DNA of 64,000 nucleotides. Origin: Hyphococcus formosus. GTDB taxonomy: Bacteria; Pseudomonadota; Alphaproteobacteria; Caulobacterales; Parvularculaceae. Shown in pieces: positions 26,977-35,535 of the stretch (positions are counted from its first letter, which is position 1; the number at the start of each line of letters is the position of its first letter). The DNA is taken from NCBI RefSeq assembly GCF_046736345.1, contig NZ_CP157210.1:2108001-2172000 (forward strand). The letters are read 5' to 3'. The notes below the pieces were generated by a model that did no database searches, was not told the DNA's origin, and saw nothing but the letters and a program-made list of their open reading frames with translations. Position numbers and translations under genes: made by a program.

Positions 26977-28125
26977 ATGGAATTAGCGTACACAGAACAA
27001 CAAAAAGCGTTTCGCAAATTATCGCGAGAATGGCTAACCGAAAATGTGCCTTCCGATCCCCTCCCCTCTTTTGACACGCCAGAAGGTTTCGAGGCACACC
27101 GCGCATGGGAAATGACGTTGCACGAGGGCAGCTGGAGCGCTGTTACCTGGCCCAAGGAATATGGTGGACGCGGATTAAACCTGATTGAATGGTTGATTTT
27201 TGAAGAAGAATACTGGCGCGCGGGCGCGCCCGGCCGCGTAAATCAAAATGGCTTGTTCCTACTCGCGCCGACCATGATGGAATATGGTTCAGATGCGCAG
27301 AAAGAACGGTTTTTGCCGCCAATGGCCAGCGGTGAAGAAATTTGGGCGCAAGCCTGGTCTGAACCGGGGGCCGGATCTGACCTCGCGGCAGTCAAAGCAA
27401 AAGCAACACGTGACGGTGATCGCTATGTCTTGAACGGTCATAAAATTTGGTCGTCACGCGCGGTGTTTGCCGACTGGGCATTCGGGTTATTTCGAACCGA
27501 CCCCGATTCAGAACGCCACCGGGGATTATCGCTTTTGCTATTTCCCTTGGACAGCGACGGCGTAAGGGTTGAACCCATTGCGCAGATCGACGGCGAACCC
27601 GGCTTTGCAGAAATATTCCTTGAAGATGTAAAAGTCCCCGCTGACAATCTATTGGGCGGCGAAGGCAATGGCTGGTCCGTTTGTATGGCCACCGCCGGTT
27701 TCGAGCGCGGCTTAATGTTGCGTAGCCCCGCACGGTTTCAGGCCGCCGCCAAGCGATTAGTTTCTTTATACAAAGAGAATGCCGACCGGTTGGATGCGAG
27801 CGTTGAAGCCGCCGTCATGCAGGCAGTCTTAGATACTGACGCCTATTGCCTTTCGATTTATGCGGCCGCATCGAACATTTTAGCCGATGGATCAATTGGC
27901 CCAGAGGCCAGTTGTAACAAGATTTTCTGGTCGGAAATGGACATCGCCCTGCACCGTGCCGCCCTGTCAATTTTAGGCGCGCAAGCCGAGATTACCGCAC
28001 AACCACAATCCGCTTCATGGCTTGATGGATATCTGTTTTCTCTCGCTGGCCCCATTTATGCGGGCACAAATGAAATTCAGAAAACGATCATTGCTGAACG
28101 TGTTTTGGGCATGCCGCGGAAGTAA
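26977..28125 (+). CDS. Acyl-CoA dehydrogenase, subunit with complete FAD-binding C-terminus
   Basis: This protein of about 382 residues has an ACAD N-terminal helical domain, a central beta domain (WSEPGAGSDLAAVKAKATRDGD, LNGHKIWSSRAVFADW) and the C-terminal AGTNEIQKTIIAERVLG flavin motif. The start is placed at ATG 26977, six bases after AAGGAAG; a GTG one codon earlier is possible. Another, shorter ACAD follows five bases downstream. Such pairs in steroid clusters form heteromeric enzymes that introduce a double bond next to the CoA thioester. It resembles FadE/ScdC-type proteins, but the exact substrate is unknown. Confidence 0.9.
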   Translation: MELAYTEQQKAFRKLSREWLTENVPSDPLPSFDTPEGFEAHRAWEMTLHEGSWSAVTWPKEYGGRGLNLIEWLIFEEEYWRAGAPGRVNQNGLFLLAPTMMEYGSDAQKERFLPPMASGEEIWAQAWSEPGAGSDLAAVKAKATRDGDRYVLNGHKIWSSRAVFADWAFGLFRTDPDSERHRGLSLLLFPLDSDGVRVEPIAQIDGEPGFAEIFLEDVKVPADNLLGGEGNGWSVCMATAGFERGLMLRSPARFQAAAKRLVSLYKENADRLDASVEAAVMQAVLDTDAYCLSIYAAASNILADGSIGPEASCNKIFWSEMDIALHRAALSILGAQAEITAQPQSASWLDGYLFSLAGPIYAGTNEIQKTIIAERVLGMPRK

Positions 28126-28130
28126 TAGCT

Positions 28131-29213
28131 ATGAAATTTTTATTCAACGAAACACAAACCATGATGGCAGAGAGCATCCATTCTCTGCTCAATGATAATT
28201 ACAGCTTCGGCGCCTTGCGCAAATTACTATCGGAAAACAAAAAGCACTCGCCCGACCTATGGCAGCAATTTGCAGAACTCGGGGTCACCGGCATGTTGGT
28301 CAGCGAAGAGCTGAACGGCCTTGGCTTGACCGAATCCGATCTTATCCTGATTGCCGAAGCGTGCGGATATTCGGCTATCCCTGACCCTTTAATTGATCAA
28401 GCTGGATTAGTTGCTCCTCTTTTAGCTGCGTGCACGAAGGCGTCCCGCGCTCATGATGTACTCCAGACCATCCTTGAGGGGCGCGGTATTGTCAGTATCA
28501 GCCATCCGCAAAATAAAATTACCACCGATACAAGCGTGTCTCAGTTTCTGCTTGGGATTTCTGATGCAGAAATACATCTGATCGACATGAACGAGGTTCA
28601 TGTTACTCCTGTTGAAAGTGTCGATCCGCTGCGCGATATCGCGAATGTTGACTGGCAAACTAGCGCAGACACAAAAATCGCCGAGGGTGCAGACGCAGAT
28701 CGACAGGCCGCATTATTGTTTGAACGCGGTGCATTGTTCAGCGCGGCGCAGGGATTAGGGCTTGCACAACGGGCAATCGATATCGCCGTTGAGTTTGCCA
28801 AGGAAAGGCAACAATTTGGAAAGGCAATCGGAACCTTCCAAGCGGTTAAGCACCTGTTAGCGACGGCCAAAGTTAAAATCGAGTTTGCCAAGCCGGTTGT
28901 TTACGCAGCGGCCGCGCAAATTGCGCAATCAGATATTTATTCCCGCTCCCGCGTCTCTCATGCGAAGCTCGCGGCGTTCGACGCCGCTGATCATGCAGCC
29001 CGAGCCGCGCTTCAGGTGCATGGCGCAATGGGCTATTCGTGGGAAGTTGATATTCACTTTATCCTTAAACGGATCATTGCGCTAAGCGGCATGTGGGGCG
29101 ATTCGATATTCCATCGCGAACGCACAAAATTACGCATCCTTTCAACAGAGCTGGGTCCTGACCGCACATTCCTATCCGAAAATGAACAAGCGTTATCGGG
29201 AGGGCACCCATGA
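28131..29213 (+). CDS. Acyl-CoA dehydrogenase, shorter partner subunit
   Basis: This 360-residue ACAD-fold protein has FAELGVTGMLVSEELNGLGL in the helical domain and a divergent, shortened middle domain. The C-terminal part has ERQQFGKAIGTFQAVKHLLA and LQVHGAMGYSWEVDIHFILKR. The family's usual catalytic base region and the TNEIQ flavin motif are not both present, which fits the non-catalytic or half-site subunit of a steroid-type alpha-beta heteromer. It directly follows the first ACAD (five-base gap) and overlaps the CoA ligase by four bases (ATGA), so all three are made together. Confidence 0.86.
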   Translation: MKFLFNETQTMMAESIHSLLNDNYSFGALRKLLSENKKHSPDLWQQFAELGVTGMLVSEELNGLGLTESDLILIAEACGYSAIPDPLIDQAGLVAPLLAACTKASRAHDVLQTILEGRGIVSISHPQNKITTDTSVSQFLLGISDAEIHLIDMNEVHVTPVESVDPLRDIANVDWQTSADTKIAEGADADRQAALLFERGALFSAAQGLGLAQRAIDIAVEFAKERQQFGKAIGTFQAVKHLLATAKVKIEFAKPVVYAAAAQIAQSDIYSRSRVSHAKLAAFDAADHAARAALQVHGAMGYSWEVDIHFILKRIIALSGMWGDSIFHRERTKLRILSTELGPDRTFLSENEQALSGGHP

Positions 29214-30856
29214 CAGACAAAGACCCTGCTCTCGAAATCGATCCCGCACGCGCCCGGGAATACTATCAAAAAGGCTATTGGGAAAAAGAAACAATAGCCG
29301 AGCGCGTCGCGAAACACGCGCGCGAGAAACCAGGCGCAGTCGCCTATTACACCAGCCACGGCGCATTCACATGGCGCGACTATCATGATGCGTCAGAGAA
29401 GATTGCTGATGCGCTGTCATCCATCGGGTTAGAGCGCGGCGACCGTATTGCGGTCCTGCTTCCTGATGGCGCGTCGGTGCATGCGGCTTTTGTGGGGCTT
29501 GAAAAAGCCGGGTTCGTCATCGTCGGAATTGGAATTCGCGCGGGCCTTTCTGAGATAACGCATATCCTCAACCGGACGGGCGCGCGGGCGATGATTTCAC
29601 ACGCTTCGATACGAGACCTTAGCGCCGAGGATCTGGCCTCAAAGCTGCGCGCAAATGATTTGCCTGATCTCTTTTCTATCGTCATCCCGGAATTACAGAC
29701 CGAAAAAGACGCGCCGATCACGATCAATGGCAAGCCTGTCACTCAACCAACAATTGAACGTCATGCCCCGCGCGGCCCCGACGAGTTATTTATGATCAAC
29801 TCGACGTCGGGCACCACCGGCCTCCCCAAATGCGTGATGCACACCCAAAACCGTTGGGTCTATTTTCACAAACTTGCGGCCGAAGCGGGAAACTTTTCTG
29901 AGGCTGACATATTTCTTGGCCTCGTCCCTGCGCCCTATGGGTTTGGTTTGTGGACGGCGCATTTCTCGCCGACCCTTTTAGGCTGCCCTACCGTATTGAT
30001 GGATCGGTTCAACGCGAAACATGCGCTTGATCTGGTCGAGATGCACAAAGTGAGTGTGGTGTGTTGCGTAAGCACACAATTTATCATGATGCTGAATGAG
30101 CGCGATGAGAACCCTCGGGACCTCACCTCCATCCGTTGTATGTTTACCGGGGGCGAGGCCGTTCCCGCCAAACGAGCCGCCGAGTTTGAAGACATAACCG
30201 GCGGCGCAGTCCTTCAGTTCTATGGGTCGAACGAAACCGGCGCGCTTAGCCGCACTACGTTCTCCGATAGCCAGGAACATAGATTGACAACCGCCGGCAA
30301 GATTATCGACGAGATGCAAGTACGCCTCTTCGATCCGGAAACCGGCGCGGACATAACCGATACGGCCTCAACCGGGCAGCCGGGCTGCAAAGGCCCGGCA
30401 TTATGCCTTGGTTATTGGAATGACCCTAAAGCGAACCAGTCTCTGTATACAAAAGACGGATATATGCTGATGGGCGATATCGTCTCCATTAATGAGGACG
30501 GTTATCTTCGCGTTATTGGACGCACATCAGAATTCATTATCCGCGGCGGCAAAAACATAAGCGCGGCAGCGGTTGAGGAAGCCGTGGCGACCCATCCCGG
30601 AATCGCCCTTGCCGCCGTGGTTCCTGTCCCTGATACCGTCTTTGGCGAGCGCGTTTGCCTATACGCCTCCCCCAAACCAGGTTACGAAATTACCCTTGAA
30701 ACGGTCGTCGATCATCTTGCAAGTAACGGCGTCAGCAAAGAATGGTACCCTGAATATTTTGTCGCTGTCGATGAATTGCCGCGTTCATCGGGCGGCAAAG
30801 TATCGAAAGCGGCGCTCAAAGAAGACGCGAAGAATCGCTTCGCGACAAAGGCATGA
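29210..30856 (+). CDS. Class I adenylate-forming acyl-CoA synthetase (CoA ligase)
   Basis: This 548-residue ANL-family ligase has the P-loop STSGTTGLPKCVMHT, the A5 block LQFYGSNETGALS, MLMGDIVSINEDGYLRVIGR and the hinge/Lys region ending in RSSGGKVSKAAL, with K in GGKVSK as the candidate catalytic lysine. It activates a carboxylic acid as acyl-AMP, then acyl-CoA. The position in the ipd run suggests activation of a steroid-derived propanoate (a role filled by FadD3/ScdA elsewhere). Its size and N-terminus also recall cyclohexanecarboxylate-CoA ligase. A GGGAGGGCACCC site precedes the ATG, which overlaps the ACAD stop. Confidence 0.88.
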   Translation: MTDKDPALEIDPARAREYYQKGYWEKETIAERVAKHAREKPGAVAYYTSHGAFTWRDYHDASEKIADALSSIGLERGDRIAVLLPDGASVHAAFVGLEKAGFVIVGIGIRAGLSEITHILNRTGARAMISHASIRDLSAEDLASKLRANDLPDLFSIVIPELQTEKDAPITINGKPVTQPTIERHAPRGPDELFMINSTSGTTGLPKCVMHTQNRWVYFHKLAAEAGNFSEADIFLGLVPAPYGFGLWTAHFSPTLLGCPTVLMDRFNAKHALDLVEMHKVSVVCCVSTQFIMMLNERDENPRDLTSIRCMFTGGEAVPAKRAAEFEDITGGAVLQFYGSNETGALSRTTFSDSQEHRLTTAGKIIDEMQVRLFDPETGADITDTASTGQPGCKGPALCLGYWNDPKANQSLYTKDGYMLMGDIVSINEDGYLRVIGRTSEFIIRGGKNISAAAVEEAVATHPGIALAAVVPVPDTVFGERVCLYASPKPGYEITLETVVDHLASNGVSKEWYPEYFVAVDELPRSSGGKVSKAALKEDAKNRFATKA

Positions 30857-30867
30857 GAGGCGCAAGC

Positions 30868-31632
30868 CTATTGCCAATCGATCGAGCTGATCGGTCGATC
30901 AAGATCAAGACTGGTTTGATCATAACCGCGCTTGAAGTCGTCCATATGGCGTTGCATCCACTCGCGCGCGTTCTTCGTGTTTTTCGCCTTCAGGTGTTTG
31001 AAAATATTTTTATGCGCGTCAAGCACGCGCCGATGCGTTTTCATCCGGGACAAGATCACTTTACCGGACGGAATAAACAGCGTCGAGACCGGCTCATGGG
31101 CCAAGACAAGAACATGGTTATGGGTGGCAGCAGCAATGACCTTGTGAAACTCACGGTCAAGCTCAACGAAACGGCCCAACTCGTCATTCATACCTTGGTC
31201 AAGGTTTTTAACGATCACCTCCATCTCGGCAATATTTTGTGCGAGCGCGTCGAGCTCCTCCGGAAGGATGGTCGCCGCTGCAATCTCTGCAATTGGCGGT
31301 TCGATCATCGCCGATGCTGCCCAAAGCTCACGGAAAGTGACTTCGTGCAGGATCAATGCGCGAGCCGCCGACGAGGCGAGATCACCATATTTGGGCGCGG
31401 AGATTTTAGGCCGTTTTCCACCATCGCGAGCAACAAACCCGCTTTGCTCCAACAATCGTACACCCTCCCGCACGGTGGACCGGTTAACACCCAATTGCTC
31501 GGCAAGCGCGTGTTCCGTCGGCAACATGTCGCCAACGCGCAAACGCCCCGCAAGTATCTCTTTTTCAATTGCATCGTAAACGCGACGGTAGGTCGGTATG
31601 CGCCCTAATTTTGGTAATTTTGGCTGGTCCAA
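30868..31632 (-). CDS. GntR/FadR-family (FCD) transcriptional regulator of the catabolic cluster
   Basis: This protein of about 254 residues has a GntR winged helix (YDAIEKEILAGRLRVGDMLP, LGVNRSTVREGVRLLEQSG) and an FCD domain (ELDREFHKVIAAATHN, MKTHRRVLDAHKNIF). The most likely start is TTG at 31632, with an AAAGGCAG site upstream. Longer readings run through the divergent promoter into the opposite gene. It is convergent with the CoA ligase and divergent from the enoyl-CoA hydratase gene. A 13-bp perfect palindrome lies 60 bases upstream and recurs before the TonB receptor, suggesting autoregulation plus control of uptake. Ligand is probably a CoA thioester or acid intermediate. Confidence 0.84.
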   Translation of the reverse strand: MDQPKLPKLGRIPTYRRVYDAIEKEILAGRLRVGDMLPTEHALAEQLGVNRSTVREGVRLLEQSGFVARDGGKRPKISAPKYGDLASSAARALILHEVTFRELWAASAMIEPPIAEIAAATILPEELDALAQNIAEMEVIVKNLDQGMNDELGRFVELDREFHKVIAAATHNHVLVLAHEPVSTLFIPSGKVILSRMKTHRRVLDAHKNIFKHLKAKNTKNAREWMQRHMDDFKRGYDQTSLDLDRPISSIDWQ

Positions 31633-31691
31633 TTTTCTGCCTTTCGAATTCGTATCGTGTTGCGATGTACCACTATTCGTGCTAAATACCA

Positions 31692-31709
31692 ATTGTCGGA
31701 CAATCCGAT
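31692..31709. promoter_or_regulatory. Palindromic operator-like site between the GntR gene and the hydratase gene
   Basis: ATTGT-CGG-ACAAT (31692-31704) is a perfect inverted repeat (ATTGTC-G-GACAAT). It is followed by CCGAT, and together these 18 bases match the site at 13463-13480 at 15 positions in the same orientation relative to the minus-strand genes. It lies 60 bases before the regulator start and about 15 bases before the GTG of the opposite gene, so it could control both. Confidence 0.6.
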
Positions 31710-31723
31710 AGTCGGGGTGTAGA

Positions 31724-32521
31724 GTGGCAGATTTCGAGAACATAAAGTTGAGCATTGCTGGGCGGCGGGCGAACATCACCCTTGCGCGCCCGGACAAACT
31801 CAATCCACTCGATTGGTCGACGGTCCGCGAATTGAAACGCGTCACAAAACAGATCGACGCGAATGAAGACATAAGTTTTGTCGTTATCACCGGTGAAGGA
31901 CGGAGTTTTTCAGCGGGGGGCGACCTCGATGGTTACCTGCACCTATATCGGCACCCTGAAGAATTCGCGGCGTTTCTTGCGGATTTCTACGATATGTTGG
32001 TAACCATCGAACAATCACCCAAAATTTATATTGCGGCCATTAATGGTATCTGCGTCGCAGGCGGCCTTGAGCTTTTGCTCGCATGCGATTTGGTAATCGC
32101 GCCGGAAAGTGCGCGCATTGGCGACGCTCATTTAAATTTTGGCCAACTCCCCGGTGCTGGCGGTTCGCAACGCTTACCGCGCGCTGTCGGAATGTTACGC
32201 GCAAAATATCTGATGATGACCGGTGTTTTAATCAGCGCACAAACCGCTGCTGAGTATGGCCTGGTTTCCCTTGTTGTGGCGGATGACGACTTCACCAAGG
32301 AAATCGATGCGTTAGTTGATAATCTCAGCGCGAAAAGCGTGATCGGCCTGCGCGGTATGAAAACGCTTTCAGCAATGTCTGAGCAGCTTTCTCTGGAAGA
32401 AGGGCTGAAGCAGGAAATCGAATATGTGCACCGCTATGCGACCACAGAACGGGACGCAACCGAAGGGCTGGTAGCATTCAAGGAAAAGCGTCAGCCAAAG
32501 TTTAATAAGGGCGAAAACTAA
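31724..32521 (+). CDS. Enoyl-CoA hydratase/isomerase family protein
   Basis: This 265-residue crotonase starts at GTG, with GGGG seven bases before it. Key segments are RPDKLNPLDW, GEGRSFSAGGDLDGYL and NGICVAGGLELLLACDLVIA for the oxyanion hole, and GDAHLNFGQLPGAGGSQRLPR, which has the second catalytic position as in true hydratases. It opens the second catabolic run (hydratase, Ltp-like thiolase, DUF35, PaaK-like ligase) and could supply the beta-hydroxyacyl-CoA that an Ltp-type aldolase cleaves. It lies directly beside the palindromic operator. Confidence 0.87.
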   Translation: MADFENIKLSIAGRRANITLARPDKLNPLDWSTVRELKRVTKQIDANEDISFVVITGEGRSFSAGGDLDGYLHLYRHPEEFAAFLADFYDMLVTIEQSPKIYIAAINGICVAGGLELLLACDLVIAPESARIGDAHLNFGQLPGAGGSQRLPRAVGMLRAKYLMMTGVLISAQTAAEYGLVSLVVADDDFTKEIDALVDNLSAKSVIGLRGMKTLSAMSEQLSLEEGLKQEIEYVHRYATTERDATEGLVAFKEKRQPKFNKGEN

Positions 32522-32523
32522 TC

Positions 32524-33687
32524 ATGGTTATGTGGAGTTTGAGAGATAAATACGCCATCGCGGGAATTGGGTGGACGGATTTTTCAAAAAAATCTGGAAA
32601 GACAGTACAAAGCCTCGCCTCCGAAGCGTGTCTGCGCGCGATCGAAGATGCTGGATTGACGGTTGATGATATTGACGGCTTTGTCAGCTATAATTTCAAT
32701 GACTCAGTCCCATCAATGGCGGTCGCAACTGAGCTTGGTGTCCCCAAAGCCGGATATGCGGTTGATTTTCTAAGTGGCGGTAATGCCGCAAATTTGATTA
32801 CCCTTACCGCAACAGCCGCGATTGAGGCTGGCCTTGCAAAGAATGTCATTTGCTTTCGCGCAATGAATGGGCGGTCCGGCTTTCGCCTTGGTGGTGGCCG
32901 AGATATGGCCGCACACGGAATAACCCAATATACGGCCCCGTTCGGCTGGATCACATACCCGCAAGCGATGGCCATGTGGTGCCGCCGGCATATGATCGAC
33001 TTTGGCACGACGCCGGAACAGCTTGGCGAGATTGCGGTCACCTTCCGCCATAATGCTATCAAAAATGAACGCGCTATGCAGCGCGAACCGATCACCATGG
33101 ATGACTATCTGAACTCAAAAAAGATCGTCGATCCGTTTCGCATGCTCGACATTTGCCTTGAAACCGATGGTGCCTGTGCGGTGCTGATTACCAGCGCGGA
33201 TCGCGCCAAGGACATGAAACAAAAGCCGGTCTATATTTCGGGCGGCGCTTATGGCGGCGGCCCGAACCAGGGCGAGGATTTATTCGACGCCATTCGCTGG
33301 CCAGACCATTCAAGCAATTATGCCGCCTATATCGCCGACGAGCTTTGGGCCAGTGCGGGCATGGGGCCAAACGATATTGACTTCGCCCAGATCTATGACT
33401 GCTTCACCTATTCCATCATCATGCAGCTCGAAGGCTTGGGCTTTTGCAAAAAGGGCGAAGGCGGCCCCTTCGTCGAAGGCGGGCGCATCGCGATGGATGG
33501 TGAATTACCGCTCAATACCGCTGGGGGCCTGTTATCGGAAGGCTATATCCATGGGCTGAACCATGTGATCGAGGCAACGCAACAATTGCGCGGTCAGGCC
33601 GGTGATCGGCAATTGAAAGACATCGAAACCTGCTTGACGACCGCTGGTGCCATGACCTGCGGCAGCGCGATGGTATTGAGGAATTAG
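32524..33687 (+). CDS. Thiolase-fold lipid-transfer (Ltp/SCP-x-like) protein without the catalytic Cys
   Basis: This 387-residue thiolase-superfamily protein has the region that holds the nucleophilic Cys in thiolases reading AVDFLSGGNAANLI, with no Cys. The conserved HG and Tyr-rich part SEGYIHGLNHVIEATQQLRGQAGD near the C-terminus is typical of Ltp proteins. Cys-less Ltp enzymes with a DUF35 partner are retro-aldolases that release the side chain of steroid-CoA intermediates, as in actinobacterial Ltp2. The DUF35 gene follows two bases after this one, which supports the same kind of complex. Substrate specificity is inferred only. Confidence 0.84.
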   Translation: MVMWSLRDKYAIAGIGWTDFSKKSGKTVQSLASEACLRAIEDAGLTVDDIDGFVSYNFNDSVPSMAVATELGVPKAGYAVDFLSGGNAANLITLTATAAIEAGLAKNVICFRAMNGRSGFRLGGGRDMAAHGITQYTAPFGWITYPQAMAMWCRRHMIDFGTTPEQLGEIAVTFRHNAIKNERAMQREPITMDDYLNSKKIVDPFRMLDICLETDGACAVLITSADRAKDMKQKPVYISGGAYGGGPNQGEDLFDAIRWPDHSSNYAAYIADELWASAGMGPNDIDFAQIYDCFTYSIIMQLEGLGFCKKGEGGPFVEGGRIAMDGELPLNTAGGLLSEGYIHGLNHVIEATQQLRGQAGDRQLKDIETCLTTAGAMTCGSAMVLRN

Positions 33688-33689
33688 CA

Positions 33690-34103
33690 ATGACATATAA
33701 TAAACCGACACCCGCGCTGGACCCCGACAGTACAAAGTTTTGGGAAAGCTGCCGTGCGCACCAATTACAGGTTCAGCAATGTTCGAATTGCAACCGTAAA
33801 CGGTTTCCGGCCAAAACCCATTGCGCAAACTGTCAGTCTACCGACCATGATTGGGTTGAGGCATCCAACACCGGCCATGTTTATAGCTGGATTGTCGTAC
33901 GCCACCCGATTCCCAAAAGCGTCTTTGGAGATGATGTCCCCTACGCTGTTGCGCTTATCGACCTAGAGCCCGGGGTGCGGATGGTATCCCGTATTGTCGA
34001 TTGCGACCCTGATGATGTCGCCGCCAATATGCAGGTACAGGTGAAATTCGACGACGTCACCGATGAGCTTACGCTTCCAAACTTCAAACCAATTGACAGG
34101 TAA
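33690..34103 (+). CDS. Zn-ribbon/OB-fold DUF35 protein, partner of the Ltp-like thiolase
   Basis: This 137-residue protein has an N-terminal rubredoxin-like zinc ribbon (CSNCNRKRFPAKTHCANC, Cys pairs near 31/34 and 45/48) and a C-terminal OB fold (GHVYSWIVVRHP, VPYAVALIDLEPGVRMVSRI). DUF35 proteins bind thiolase-like partners and are needed for activity of Ltp aldolases and some HMG-CoA or acetyl-CoA complexes. The gene sits between the Ltp gene and the PaaK-like ligase with very short spacing, so it is part of the same operon. Confidence 0.9.
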   Translation: MTYNKPTPALDPDSTKFWESCRAHQLQVQQCSNCNRKRFPAKTHCANCQSTDHDWVEASNTGHVYSWIVVRHPIPKSVFGDDVPYAVALIDLEPGVRMVSRIVDCDPDDVAANMQVQVKFDDVTDELTLPNFKPIDR

Positions 34104-34110
34104 GAGCACG

Positions 34111-35508
34111 ATGGAACAGCAAGCCCCTTTTGAAAGCTCCCCTTTGCTTGGCGATGCCGCCCGGTTATCGAGGCCAGAGCTTGAGGCGCTTCAGCTGTCC
34201 AAATTAAAACAACAGATTGCGCGCCTCTATAAAAAAAGCGCCTATTACCATGACCGGATGAAGCAAGCTGGTCTGACGCCAGATGACATCACGTCGATCC
34301 GCACTTTCACCGAACGCTTTCCGACGACAAACAAGGCAGACTTTCTAAAAGACCAGAACGAACACCCGCCCTTTGGGGAGCGTCTGAGTATCGACCGGAA
34401 TGAAGTCGCGCTCGTCAATATGACTGGCGGCACCTCCGGCCAGGGGCAAGAGATATACGGGCGCACCCATCGCGACATTCATCAATTGGGATACTTACAT
34501 GCGCTGCCATGGTATTTTGCCGGGCTTCGGCGCGGCCAGATTGCCATAAACTGCGTACCGTCTGGCGGCCTCACCACGGGTGGCTGGGGTCCGGCCGAAG
34601 GCTTTCGTATCATTGGCGCAACCGCATTCAATGCCGGTGGCACCTTGTCGACCGACGCACTAATCGATTTGATGGTGCGAATTGGTGACGTGAATTTTAT
34701 TTATGCGTCCACCAACTATTTGCACACCCTAACCGAGGCGATGCTGAAACGCGGCATATCGCCAAAAGACTCATTTCCCAATATGCGGGGGCTTTTTATT
34801 GCCGCTGAGGGATATCCGCTCGAATGGGCAACAAAGATCGAAACCCACTGGAACTGTCGCCTGCAAGAAGGCTATGGCAGTACCCAGTGTAATGGTTTTG
34901 GCGGGTCCACCTGCGATAATGGCGTATTCGGCGATTACAATGGTCGTGGATTAATTCGCCTGTTCGAGTGGGAATTTCTTTTTGAAATTATTGATCCAGA
35001 TACCAACCAGCCCACAGAACCCGGCGAACGGGGTGAACTAGTTGTCACCACCCTATCTGCGCAAGGAAGCCCGACAGTCCGATTTAGAACTGGCGATTCT
35101 GCCCGCTATATTCCGTGGGATCAGGTCGACGATGGTCGCGCGTGGAACGCTATTCCGTGCGGTGAAATAAGCCGGCTTGACGATATGATGAAAATTCGCG
35201 GCAACAATGTTTGGCCAAGTGCAATTGACGCCGCCATTTTCTCTTTTGCAGAAGTCAATGAATATGCAGGACGTGTGTTCACGGAAAATGGCAAAACGCA
35301 AGTTTTGGTCCGCATTGCCCTGAATGACAACGCATTATCAATGACGGAAAATCAGAAAACAAATTTCCTGCGGTCAGTACAGGACGCAATCAAACAAAAA
35401 ACAAATGTGAAGATGCAAATCGAAATTGCTCCGCGCTCAGCACTGCCGGAATTCACCTACAAAGCCCGTCGCTGGACTGATGACCGACAGGAAGGATACC
35501 AACTTTAA
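34111..35508 (+). CDS. PaaK-like adenylate-forming CoA ligase
   Basis: From ATG 34111 this is 465 residues of the phenylacetate-CoA ligase type. It shows NMTGGTSGQGQEIYGRTHRD (P-loop), EGYGSTQCNG (A5) and TVRFRTGDSARYIPWDQ with a late RLDDMMKIRGNNVWPSAIDAA hinge, and ends with a C-terminal TYKARRWTDDR. It would activate an aromatic or short cyclic acid as a CoA thioester. An in-frame start at 34063 overlaps the DUF35 gene and is unlikely. Presence of a second, unrelated ligase type near the one at 29210 suggests that two different acids are activated in this pathway. Confidence 0.86.
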   Translation: MEQQAPFESSPLLGDAARLSRPELEALQLSKLKQQIARLYKKSAYYHDRMKQAGLTPDDITSIRTFTERFPTTNKADFLKDQNEHPPFGERLSIDRNEVALVNMTGGTSGQGQEIYGRTHRDIHQLGYLHALPWYFAGLRRGQIAINCVPSGGLTTGGWGPAEGFRIIGATAFNAGGTLSTDALIDLMVRIGDVNFIYASTNYLHTLTEAMLKRGISPKDSFPNMRGLFIAAEGYPLEWATKIETHWNCRLQEGYGSTQCNGFGGSTCDNGVFGDYNGRGLIRLFEWEFLFEIIDPDTNQPTEPGERGELVVTTLSAQGSPTVRFRTGDSARYIPWDQVDDGRAWNAIPCGEISRLDDMMKIRGNNVWPSAIDAAIFSFAEVNEYAGRVFTENGKTQVLVRIALNDNALSMTENQKTNFLRSVQDAIKQKTNVKMQIEIAPRSALPEFTYKARRWTDDRQEGYQL

Positions 35509-35535
35509 GAATATCGGCGCTGAAGGGAGGAACCT

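Noticed and set aside
29210..30856. Naming the CoA ligase FadD3 or ScdA
   Set aside because: Motifs show only a class I ligase; length and N-terminus fit other acyl-CoA ligases equally well.
30868..31890. Longer version of the GntR regulator reaching 31890
   Set aside because: The added residues cross the divergent promoter and the opposite gene's start; the TTG at 31632 gives a normal FCD protein.
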